NCBI GenBank assembly: GCA_964030785.1 | Contig: OZ034975.1 | Location: 37,665,069-37,729,068 of the forward strand | Source of the DNA: Siderastrea siderea | Taxonomy: Eukaryota; Cnidaria; Anthozoa; Scleractinia; Rhizangiidae | Direction of reading: 5' to 3' | Length of the DNA: 64,000 bases | Shown: positions 41,329-50,069 of the stretch, piece by piece | Position numbering within the stretch: position 1 is the stretch's first letter | Layout of the letters: each line of letters begins with the position of its first letter | Notes under the pieces: model-generated | Told to the model about the DNA's origin: nothing | The model's database searches: none | What the model saw: the letters and a program-made list of their open reading frames with translations, nothing else | Program-made: the position numbers and the translations under genes

Positions 41329-41540
41329 CCCTCCCTACGTGGATGACTCTATTACAAGAGGCCAATCGGGCCACCGACAAGTGGAAAGACGAGTGTCATT
41401 ATTGGAAGCATAAATATCACCTGTTGTATCGAGAGTACCAACACATCTTGAGGGCCCGTCTTTGTAAGAGTTGCCGTGACCAGGAAGACGGGGAACTTTG
41501 CCCCGACTGTAGTCAACGAACATGGACGAAGTGTACATGA
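41310..41540 (+). CDS. Small coiled-coil protein with zinc ribbon, about 76 aa
   Basis: The start at ATG 41310 (MSMSSLTLP) is chosen because earlier codons lie inside the preceding gene. An amphipathic Trp/Tyr-rich helix (ATDKWKDECHYWKHKYHLLY) is followed by CKSC...CPDC, a probable zinc site. Function unknown; it overlaps both neighbours, as expected in a compact viral cluster. Confidence 0.5.
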   Translation: MSMSSLTLPTWMTLLQEANRATDKWKDECHYWKHKYHLLYREYQHILRARLCKSCRDQEDGELCPDCSQRTWTKCT

Positions 41541-42178
41541 TTCCCCAAAAGGACTTGGAACAACTCATTCAATATTACAAAGGAGAACTCACCGAAAATG
41601 CCTTGTTGAACAAAGCCGCCACGCTTGCCGCCCAAAAACATGTCTTGTTAGCCAATCCCCAATTACCCCCCGCCCTGGTTAATGCTCAAACCAAACCGTT
41701 GAGTCAAGAATTAATCAAGTTAACCAAACGCATTCGTCAATTTCCTGGTGGGGTGGGGGTTGGTGCCCCGGGTGCCCCGGGTGGTCCACCAGGCGAAGAA
41801 GAAGAAGAAGCCGGGGATTTGGTGACGGGGCCCGTGGAACAATGGTTGAAGCGCATGATAAAAGGAGGTCCGTCGGCTCCCAAACCCACCATTACCCCTG
41901 CTACCAGGGAAGGCGCGAGAGAACCAAGACCTTCTACCAGTCGAGGAGAAGAGAGACCTTCTACCAGTCGAGGGGATACCCGGACGCGTTTACAAGTCAT
42001 TCGAGAACAGCGCAAGGCTTTGGAAAAAAAGTTAGCCGAAAGTGGTAAAGGCAAAGGCAAAGGCAAAGGCAAAGGCGTCTCCCGTGAAGTGCAACGATTA
42101 AAACCCTTACCCGGTTGGGAAGATTGGACCAAACCCAAACAGCCCCGACGGAGACGTTTGCAGTACGACAGTGAATAA
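41522..42178 (+). CDS. Structural-type protein, 218 aa
   Basis: The N-terminal 75 residues look folded (MDEVYMIPQKDLEQLIQYYK, then an Ala/Leu-rich helix). The middle is low complexity (GAPGAPGGPPGEEEEEAGD), then comes a repeated RPSTSRGE, a KGKGKGKGKG run and a basic end. Similar N-termini occur in cnidarian Polinton proteins of unknown role. It starts inside the previous ORF and ends two bases before the PLA2 start. Confidence 0.6.
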   Translation: MDEVYMIPQKDLEQLIQYYKGELTENALLNKAATLAAQKHVLLANPQLPPALVNAQTKPLSQELIKLTKRIRQFPGGVGVGAPGAPGGPPGEEEEEAGDLVTGPVEQWLKRMIKGGPSAPKPTITPATREGAREPRPSTSRGEERPSTSRGDTRTRLQVIREQRKALEKKLAESGKGKGKGKGKGVSREVQRLKPLPGWEDWTKPKQPRRRRLQYDSE

Positions 42179-42180
42179 AC

Positions 42181-42528
42181 ATGCCCACCAAGAGGAGGAG
42201 AAGGGGACGCCCCCAACGAGGAGGGGCCTTGGATGTCCAAAAATGGATTGCAAAAACGGGGAAGGAATTTCATTGGCCCGGTTATCAGTACATGGGACCT
42301 GGCACCCATTTGGCTAAACGTCTGAAACGTGGGGATCCCGGGATCAATCGCTTGGACCAGATTGCTAAGCAACACGACATTGATTACAGTCGTGCCAAGA
42401 ATTTGCAAGATAAATGGAAAGCCGATACCAAGATGATCCAAGCCATTGATCGATTACCCGGCAAGAAAAACAAGACGGAACGGGTGGTCAAGAAAATTAT
42501 GCAAGCCAAGAAACGTTTAAAATTGTAA
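42181..42528 (+). CDS. Viral phospholipase A2 (parvovirus VP1-like)
   Basis: The 115-aa protein has a basic leader ending PQRGGALD (a likely protease site), the calcium loop YMGPGTHL (residues 37-44) and the active site LDQIAKQHDIDYS with His65-Asp66 and Tyr69. These are the hallmarks of the PLA2 domain parvoviruses use to leave endosomes, also found in adintoviruses. Last gene of the plus-strand structural cluster. Intact. Confidence 0.88.
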   Translation: MPTKRRRRGRPQRGGALDVQKWIAKTGKEFHWPGYQYMGPGTHLAKRLKRGDPGINRLDQIAKQHDIDYSRAKNLQDKWKADTKMIQAIDRLPGKKNKTERVVKKIMQAKKRLKL

Positions 42529-42803
42529 ACATTTAATCACATGTTGAGTCAAAAATGAAAATGTCACATTGTTATTCTGCAGTTCGTGTTGAGTCTCAAG
42601 CAGGATTGGCGAGACAAAACCCATTGTGATGTAGACACTCCTGATAAAATAAAAACAATGTCACTTGTGTCATTTTGATTGACGAGTTGTCAAGTTCATT
42701 GTTCTGTCACAAATACTAATACGAATGTTCTGCCAAATACTGACACGGATGTTCTTCCAAAATACTGAAACGATTCTGTCAAAAATACAAAGACGAGGGG
42801 GGT
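42529..42803. other. AT-rich convergent intergenic region
   Basis: It lies between the PLA2 gene and the minus-strand regulator. AATAAA at about 42647 could end the structural transcripts. It holds repeated ACAC/TGAC..GATGTTCT phrases (about 42716-42775) with no gene. Confidence 0.5.
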
Positions 42804-44015
42804 TTAACTGACAAAGTCATCCAAATCAAATGAAGGATCCTCCTCCATCATGTCATTTAAAAAGTCAAACAAAGACTCGTCCGATGACGACGACAAGTCA
42901 TCGAGTAAATTGTCTAAAAATCCTTTCCCATCGTCCCACATGTCACAAGAAGATTCGTCACCTACGGAATGATCCAGGGGATGAAGGACCTCTGAATCCA
43001 TGTCCATTATGGTACTAGATTGATCCATGGCATCCTCAGGGCTGGGCGACAGGGTATTGCAAAAGTCCGACATAAAATCCTCCAACGTGACCGTTAATTT
43101 GAGGGGCCCTAAGGCTTGGCGTTTCTCCTCCGTTCTCTTTTGAGCCATGGCCCTTGTGAGGGCAGCGGCCTCACGCTTTCTCACTATGTATTGTTGCTGC
43201 CACTGCTGACCTGCTTTCGAACGGTAGTATTCTCTTTTATAGGCCCGGAGTCGTTCTACATTCAGGGCATAGTACTGTTTCTGGTAGGCTGCTATTCGGT
43301 CGCGGTGTCTGGCCCGGTACCTATGACTCTCAGCCCGTCGCTGCGCCCGTCGTCGGGCTTCTTTGGCACGGAGCTTGGCCACTTCCTTGTAAACGTCGTC
43401 CTCAACGCTTACCAGGGGGGTCTTACTACCTTTTGCCTTTCTGGCCTTGCGCCTGGCTCTGCTAGCCTTTTGCTGCGCCCGTCGTCGCTCTTGTTTCGCC
43501 CTGAGCTCTGCTAATTCTGCCAGGATGTCATCGTCGTTTGAGTCGCTGTCGTTAAGGTCATTGTCGTTTGAGTCGCTGTCGTTAAGGTCATTGTCGTTTG
43601 AGTCGCTGTCGTTAAGGTCATCGTCGTCGTTAAGGTCATCATTGTCGTCGTTGTTTTCTTTGTAATTCACTGGGGGTCTGCGACGGTGACTGCGGCGGGC
43701 CTCTCTTTCGTTGGACCTCGGGCGAGGGGGGCGGTGCTGGTGGGGATGTCCGGGGCCACCCATGAGGCGCTGGTGGGGGTGTCCGGGGCCTCTTGAATTG
43801 GTGGTGCCAGTTGGTCCAGCAGAAGTCGAGGCCCCGGATGTACCACGCGGTGGTGATTTGTGGGTAGCAGCCCGGGTTCCAGTGCTGTTGCACGTAGGTG
43901 TGGCGTGCTGCTTGGGCTGCTTGGGCGAGCTGCCTCCTCTTCCTCCTTTCTTCCCACAACTCTTCCCCAAACTCTCGGATGTCTCCGTCCTCGAGCACCC
44001 ACTCCTTAACCTCAT
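42804..44015 (-). CDS. Charged repeat-containing regulator-like protein (403-aa frame)
   Basis: The frame encodes a Pro/His/Gly-rich disordered part, an Asp/Asn-rich tract with three exact LNDSDSND repeats (43540-43620), a long Arg/Ala helix region, two YYALNVERLRAYKREYY-type repeats, and an acidic tail (SSDESLFDFLNDMMEEDPSF) like a transactivation domain. The first 125 codons overlap another open frame, so the true N-terminus is probably that of the 146-aa ORF joined by splicing or lost by a frameshift. It may be an early transcription or replication regulator. Confidence 0.55.
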   Translation of the reverse strand: MRLRSGCSRTETSESLGKSCGKKGGRGGSSPKQPKQHATPTCNSTGTRAATHKSPPRGTSGASTSAGPTGTTNSRGPGHPHQRLMGGPGHPHQHRPPRPRSNEREARRSHRRRPPVNYKENNDDNDDLNDDDDLNDSDSNDNDLNDSDSNDNDLNDSDSNDDDILAELAELRAKQERRRAQQKASRARRKARKAKGSKTPLVSVEDDVYKEVAKLRAKEARRRAQRRAESHRYRARHRDRIAAYQKQYYALNVERLRAYKREYYRSKAGQQWQQQYIVRKREAAALTRAMAQKRTEEKRQALGPLKLTVTLEDFMSDFCNTLSPSPEDAMDQSSTIMDMDSEVLHPLDHSVGDESSCDMWDDGKGFLDNLLDDLSSSSDESLFDFLNDMMEEDPSFDLDDFVS

Positions 44016-44079
44016 TTAAAATTTCGTCCACTTCAAACTTCTCGAACTTGTTCAACAGGTCGTCTACACTAGAGTCCAT
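43639..44079 (-). CDS. 146-aa ORF at the promoter of the right-arm minus-strand gene
   Basis: The ATG at 44079 lies 32 bases after a TATAAAA box (44111-44117), so this is the probable start of the transcript. The acidic helical N-terminus (MDSSVDDLLNKFEKFEVDEI), RRKRRQLAQAAQAARHTYVQ and a Trp/Tyr-rich block WNPGCYPQITTAWYIRGLDF look like real protein. It overlaps the 403-aa frame for 377 bases. It is either the first exon of that gene or a separate early protein. Confidence 0.6.
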   Translation of the reverse strand: MDSSVDDLLNKFEKFEVDEILNEVKEWVLEDGDIREFGEELWEERRKRRQLAQAAQAARHTYVQQHWNPGCYPQITTAWYIRGLDFCWTNWHHQFKRPRTPPPAPHGWPRTSPPAPPPSPEVQRKRGPPQSPSQTPSELQRKQRRQ

Positions 44080-44390
44080 TTTGAGATGACTGACCTCGAG
44101 GGGCGATCTGTTTTATAGTCTCTCATTCGTTCCCGTGATGCACCAGGGGTCCTAACTAGAGAGGGGGGAGGGGGGTCCCCCCACCCCGTCCCTCCCCTCC
44201 CAGGGTCACCCCTGGACCCTCTCTCTCTCATTGGCTCCTTCCCCTCCCCTAGGCATCCCGTGCTCTGTTTGGTCATCCTCCCCTAGTTAGCCCAGCATGC
44301 TTCGCGTGGAACCCCCCTTAGAGAGACCACAATACTTTGCGTGGATCTCTATAAAAACAGAGCCCCGATCTCCAGTGAGTTCATCTGATC
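44080..44390. promoter_or_regulatory. Right-arm divergent promoter
   Basis: TATA boxes face both ways (44111-44117 minus; TATAAAAA 44350-44357 plus). It also has an inverted CCAAT (CTCTCATTGGC near 44225), a GGGGGGTCCCCCC palindrome near 44172, and CTTAGAGAGACCAC..TTGCGTGGATC. The last matches the left-arm promoter segment. Confidence 0.7.
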
Positions 44391-47170
44391 ATGTCCACTC
44401 AAGAAGCGCCAAGCTCAGAAGACGACACAAATTCCTGTGGGGGATCTTTGATTTGCACCGAAAACATGGCGGACAGTGACGAGGATGATTTGATCTGCCC
44501 CGAAATCCTGGATGACGATGATGATCAAGACTATCATGATTTGATGGACCATTTGGAACGGCAACATGCGTTTCAAACCCAACTCCTTCAACAAAGTGGT
44601 GCAGGATTGGATACCAATGAAGAGGGTGCCTTCGACTTTGAACTCGAACCTTTTGTGAATCGGAAGAGTGATCGCATGGGGGTACAAGAACGTCATTTCA
44701 AGACCCAGTTACGTCAAAGGGGGAACTTCATTCCCGGTCAAAATATAACCCAAGCTCTGCAAGATGGATTACGTCGAGCCGTCGATCAAGTGTTAACCAC
44801 CACCCCCGACCTCCACGATCAAGATCGACTCTACTTTACCATAGCCTCCGATCGCCTGCACAATAATTTTCAGGGGTGGGGATTACGTGCAGGTGAATGG
44901 CGTCGAGACACAGAACGTGTGGAAGCTCTGTTCCAACGTTTAGCCCAAGCCCTCAACAGCAACGAACAATTTGAAATGGATGACTCCTTTCAAGTCTCCA
45001 TCACTCAAGTTCATCATGCTCCTCAAGGCACCGGCAAACCCCGTCGTGGGAAACCAGGGCATCCCACCATGACCATGTTGACAACCAACAAACGGTCGGT
45101 AATAACCATCACCAACGATGACGAACTCTGTTGTGCCAGAGCCCTCGTGGTCACCAAAGCTCACGTGGACCAGCACCCGAAATTGGCATCCATTCGCCAG
45201 GGGTACGGTCCGCTGCAGAGACGTCTCGCTTGGGACCTCCAGAATGAAGCCCAGGTACCCCTCGGTCCTTGCAGCTATGACGCCTTAACGGCTTTCAGCA
45301 AGGCCCCATCCCTCACCGGTTACCAGATCCTGTTGGTCGATGCGCAGCGATCGTTCCACATCACGACGTTTGGACCCCTACGAGACAAACAACTGATCCT
45401 GTTGCACAACAAAGACCATTACGACGTGATCACCAAATTGCCGGGGTTTTTTGGGTCCAGTTATGTGTGTGCGGATTGTTGGAAACCCTACAACACCGAG
45501 GGACTGCATCGATGCACCAAAACCAAGTTGTGTGGAGCCTGTCGACAGAAAGATTGTCCAGACTTTCAACATGCTTACCCCCGGCACCTTAAAGCCACTC
45601 AACGTTGCCAGTCGTGTCATTGCGACTTTTTCGGCCCCGCGTGTTTGGAAGCCCATTCCAGCAAGACCCATGCGGGCAAACCCGCCACGGACCTCCAGTC
45701 CTCCGTGTGCTCTCAACGATACCGATGCCCTGACTGTTATCAACAAAATGTGGGCTTGTCCCGCATTCAACGTCACCATTGTTACCACATAGACTGCCCT
45801 TCTTGTCATCAGTACGTTCACGCCGACCATCACCGTTGTTTTATACAAAAAGCCCCCAAACCTCAAGACCAAAAGAAGAGAAAGAGGACCCGTCAAAAAG
45901 GTCCTCGCGCCAAACGAGGTGCCGCCGCGGCGGAACCCCTGCCTCCGAGGACGAGGACGAGGAAGACCTGCCTCCCTTACACGTCTTCTTTGATATCGAA
46001 GCCATGCAACCCCAGGGATAACACATTGCCAATCTCGTCGTGGCCGAAACCGAAGACAAGGATGAACCCAAGCCTTTCCCAGGTCCCACCTGTATCCGTG
46101 ACTTTCTGGAATGGTTGGATACCTTGACCAACTATGACACAAGACAAGTCAATGTCATCGCTCATAATTTTCAAGGGTACGATGGGTACTTTATCATCCA
46201 AGAATACTATAGTGACAACCGCATCGTCCAACAACTCCGCAACGGGTGTAAACTCTTAGAGATCAAACATGACCGCATCCGGTTCATTGATTCCATGAGT
46301 TTCTTCCAGATGCCCCTCTCCGCGTTTCCCAAAACCTTTGGTTTGACAGAACTCTGCAAAGGGTATTTCCCCCACAAGTTCAACATACCCGGTGATAAGC
46401 ATCAAAACTACGTGGGCATCCTCCCCTCACGCGATTACTACATGCCTGAGAGCATGTCACTCGAAGGCAGACAAGCCTTTGAAACCTGGCATCAAGAACA
46501 ACGCGACCAGGGTGTGGTGTTTCATTTTCAACAAGAGTTGTTGGCCTATTGCAGCTCCGATGTACGACTCTTGAAACAAGGATGTCTGACTTTCAAACGC
46601 ATGTTTGAAGACTTAACAGGCTTCAATCCCTTCGATCACGTCACCATTGCCTCCGCTTGTAATCGAGATTTACGTATGAACTGAATGATCCCCAACAGTA
46701 TTGCCAGCGAACCCGCCGGTCATAAGGGCTGGAGAAATAACATCAACCAGTCCCTCCCAGCCCTTCAATGGTTAACCTGGTGCGATCACCAACTACGTCA
46801 ACGCGCCCTCCAAGATCTCAACCCCGACGATCTAGAATACATCCAAGAATTTGTCAGTGGAGGACCCAAGAACTACGGGTATACTACGAATAAAGGAAAA
46901 GTGGAATGCAAGGTCAGAGGCTTCCGACTCAACAGCGAAGGACACACTCAACTCAATTATGACGTCATGCGTCAGAATGTCAAAGATGAAATAAAAAGAC
47001 CCCTTCCCAACCCTCGCCAAAACCAGGTGATCAACTCCCACCAAATTGTACGGAATCCAACAAACTACCAACTGTACACCCGACCAAGCAGTAAGTTCTA
47101 TCAGTTAGTCTTCAACAAAAGAGTCATCGATCCACGCACCTTCAAGACCTACCCCTATGGCTACCAGTGA
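44391..47170 (+). pseudogene. Protein-primed DNA polymerase B, inactivated
   Basis: The first frame (44391 to about 45950) holds an acidic start, a terminal-protein-like region and a cluster of C-x2-C fingers (YVCADC, KLCGAC, RCQSCHCDF, RCPDC, DCPSC). The frame then shifts, and the exonuclease motifs follow in the second frame: FFDIEAM (Exo I), VIAHNFQGYDGYFII (Exo II), YCSSDVRLLKQG (Exo III). TAA at 46019 and TGA at 46682 interrupt that frame. After LQWLTWCDHQ the sequence jumps to EFVSGGPKNYGY and the C-terminus, so the palm and fingers (SLYP and D-T-D motifs) are missing. It cannot be a working polymerase. Confidence 0.85.
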
Positions 47171-47619
47171 AAGCCCCAACAAAATCGTCGATTGTGATGA
47201 ACATTAAGGAACACTTATCAAAGAGGAACACTTATCAAATAGGAACTCAAAGGAAACCATTTTTCTCAGTTATTGTAAAACGTATAACAATAAACGTGAT
47301 TTATTCATTTTTTTCTCTTGTTTTCACTCCAAGGGTTACCCACGTTCCAGAAATTGGACTTTGGACTTTGAGCCCGCGTTTTCTCAGTGGTTTTACTTCC
47401 CCTTGAGCCCACGATCCATTTTTCACACTCGCCAGCGGTTTCCCATTCAAAATCACGTGACTTCCGGTTCCCATGAGCCCGCGATCCCTTTTTCCACCTG
47501 GTCAGCGGTTTTTTCTACCGGAAATGATTTATGACGTCACCGGAAGTTCCTCTGGTCACGTGATCGCTCTCGACCAATCAGAAGCCAGGAAATCTGCCAT
47601 ACGGGCCCAGTTTACTACT
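47115..47619. repeat. Right terminal inverted repeat
   Basis: It is the reverse complement of 27491-27995. Its inner end includes the last 18 or so codons and stop of polymerase B, and AATAAA at 47289-47294 probably ends that transcript. It ends TTTACTACT at 47619. Confidence 0.93.
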
Positions 47620-47838
47620 CACCCACTCCATTCCAAGCTGAACACGTGTAATCTCCAGCACCATGTCTCTGTATGTTAACAATGCTGTATGTCTCTCCTT
47701 GATACAACACTGTTGGGCTGCCATCTTTTGTCCAGGTGATGTTTGGTGTTGGGTTGCCAGTTGCATTACAGTGAAGAATGATGTTGCCTCCCTCTCGAAC
47801 AATTTCATTTACTGGGCTACTCTGGATGACAGATGGAT
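47620..47838 (-). pseudogene. Ig-domain exon 16, 5' piece, cut by the Polinton
   Basis: It carries acceptor and first 219 bases of the exon, reading PSVIQSSPVNEIVREGGN, the NATGNPTPNITWTKDG core and YTCSAWNGVGE, then CACCCA (47620-47625) and the element end. Adding the 42 bases at 27449-27490 and removing one CACCCA gives exactly 255, the standard exon length. Confidence 0.92.
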
Positions 47839-48649
47839 CTAAGGAAAGGCCAGAATTTAGTTCTCTTAGCATTTTTTTTTACCACAAAAATGTCAATACA
47901 AAGCTAAGGGTGGCTTAGAGGACAACTGACGAAAGTGAAATCATGTGTACACGTCGAAATCAGTTGGTTTGCATGGCTGAAGGTGTAACCGTTAGTTTGT
48001 AAGGTTACTATTTCAGCGACTCAGTTTAGCAAATTTGGATATTTCTGTACAAAATGTTAGAGTTCACTAGATGAAACCCGTTAACATTCAGTGAGTTAAT
48101 AGACGCTAAACCCTCTTAGAGGAAATTGCTCACTTTTAAGAACGAATAAATATAGTAACCTTGATATTAATAAAATAAGGGCATCTTGGTTTGTGAAACG
48201 CCAATGATAATTACAAAGGTAGGATTGACTGCAAAAGTTTCAAAATAGCCTCACTCTTCTTCTTCTGCTTTCTTCACTTGTTACATCTACTTGTTATAAT
48301 GATCTTTCTTCACTTCTTTTTTCTCTTTTTTTTTTTTTGTTTTGGCTCAATTTCTTCAAAAGAAATAATAACAATAATAGTGCAGACTTTCTCCAATTGA
48401 TAGATGACTGGTCCGCCTAGATTAGCAATTGCTACCTGTGGGTCACTCCACTGATGTAAGAATTTTATTTTTTGAAATAACGCTGAAAGCTAAAAGTTGG
48501 TATTCTTCCAAATGATAAATTTAAAGGGTCTTATCGTCAGATGAATTTTAGACAATCTGTGGTTCAGCTCGGAAAAAGAAGCCAGATGATAATTACGATA
48601 ATTGACTCAATGTGAACAAGTTATTTGACCTGAAATAGTAGCAACTTAC
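47839..48649 (-). other. Intron, nothing recognised except a paralogous patch
   Basis: Positions 48413-48455 resemble 5135-5180. T-rich runs lie near 48300-48345. No gene. Confidence 0.45.
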
Positions 48650-48904
48650 AGTGCACAGTAACTGAAACAGTAGCACTGTCCTCGCTTCCTATTCCATTCC
48701 TCACTTTACAGGTGTAGTCCCCATCCTCCTGTCGAGTGATATTGTTCACAGTAAAACTCTCTCCTGCATTCAACACAGTGTTGTTGCCATCTTTTGTCCA
48801 AGTGATGTTTGGTGTTGGGTCCCCTGTTGCATTACAGTAAAGAGTGACACTATTTCCTTCAACAGCTACAGTGTTGGAAGATGAACTTGTGATTGCAGCT
48901 GGAT
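48650..48904 (-). CDS. Ig-domain exon 15
   Basis: 255 bp; opens DPAAITSSSSNTVAVEGNS with core NATGDPTPNITWTKDG and cysteines LYC and YTC. AAITSSSSN subfamily, first intact exon upstream of the Polinton. Confidence 0.88.
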
Positions 48905-49633
48905 CTGTTGGCGTGAAAGAAACACAAAATAATGTCAATGAAGATATCGCTTGCTAGGAAAGCGGTAGTTCAAGGGCGAAAATGCTTGAATGGCGGTAAC
49001 CAGTAGCCGACATGTAGTTACGAAGAAAATGGAAGCGAACTTGCCCCAACTCAGAAAAACTATTGAATGGATTGGAGCACATCTTGGAACAGAATAAAGG
49101 TTAGTTTTACAGACCTCGCTTCTGAAGTTTATTTTGGTTTAAACAAGCTTGACAAGGTTGTGAAGCCAATGTGCATGCTCGATTCACTGAATTCTCTGTA
49201 CGAAAGCCTTGTTTTGTCTATCAAATGTTTTTGAAATTAACGTCAGTTTTACGAGACTGAACTGTTATTGGTGATAATTTTCGTGAGAAAATTGTCGAAG
49301 TTTTCCGTGGATCCACTCGCCTTTGACAATGTTATGACGAAATTTATTATCGTTAACAGTTCAGACACATGCATAAAAACTGACGTCAATTAGTTAATTA
49401 ACATAAAACCACAGTCTACCCAAATAAAGAGGAAACCTGTTACTATGACAACCAATGCGCCAAAGAAAGTTGGTCTATTAAGGTTTGATTAATATGGTTT
49501 TGATATATGAAAATGGCATTAAGAGTTTTTGTTCAAAATAGTGTGCACCAGTAACAAGATGGCCACATTTATAGGATGAACGAAAGGTTCTACTCATTTT
49601 GGCTTTAGTTGTAGGCGCAGTATAGACACTTAC

Positions 49634-49888
49634 AATGCACAGTAATTGTAGCTGTAGCATTTTTCTGTTCACCCACTCCATTCCAAGCTGTACATGTGTA
49701 ATCTCCAGCAGCCTGTCTCCGTATGTCAACAATGCTGTACGCCTCTCCTTGATACAACACAGTGTTGCTGCCATCCTTTGTCCAGGTGATGTTTGGTGTT
49801 GGGTTACCAGTTGCATTACAATGAAAAGTGGCGTTTCTTCCCTCGAGAACAACTTTACTTACTGGACTACTTTGGATGACAGAAGGAT
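49634..49888 (-). CDS. Ig-domain exon 14
   Basis: 255 bp; opens DPSVIQSSPVSKVVLEGRN. Closest to exon 12 (52556-52810), showing duplication of a two-exon unit. Confidence 0.88.
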
Positions 49889-50069
49889 CTAAGAGAAACA
49901 CAGTTTTGTAAGTAAACAACTGACAACTGCAAAACAAATGCGTGGAAGGATTTAACCTTTAGTTTGGGCAACTATTACAGCTACTATTCATTCCATTGAA
50001 CACATTTACTGAGCATTGCTAGGAAAAACATACTTGTTAGTCAACAGGTGTACAGTTCTAATACTTGAA

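Larger units (their letters stand above)
27491..47619. mobile_element. Polinton/Maverick (adintovirus-like) element, 20,129 bp
   Basis: The element has terminal inverted repeats, a 6-bp target duplication and the full Polinton gene signature: retroviral-type integrase, protein-primed DNA polymerase B, major capsid protein, adenain-like protease and packaging ATPase, plus PLA2 and small basic core proteins as in adintoviruses. Structural genes are tightly packed on the plus strand in the middle (30.7-42.5 kb). Divergent gene pairs occupy the arms. It is GC-richer than the host flanks. Capsid, protease, ATPase, integrase and PLA2 are open; polymerase B, a RING gene and two structural genes are broken. 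It is probably a recent but defective insertion. Confidence 0.95.

Noticed and set aside
27491..47619. Endogenous retrovirus or giant-virus fragment
   Set aside because: There is no reverse transcriptase or LTR. The 6-bp duplication, long inverted repeats, capsid, protease, ATPase and protein-primed polymerase together specify a Polinton/adintovirus-like element.
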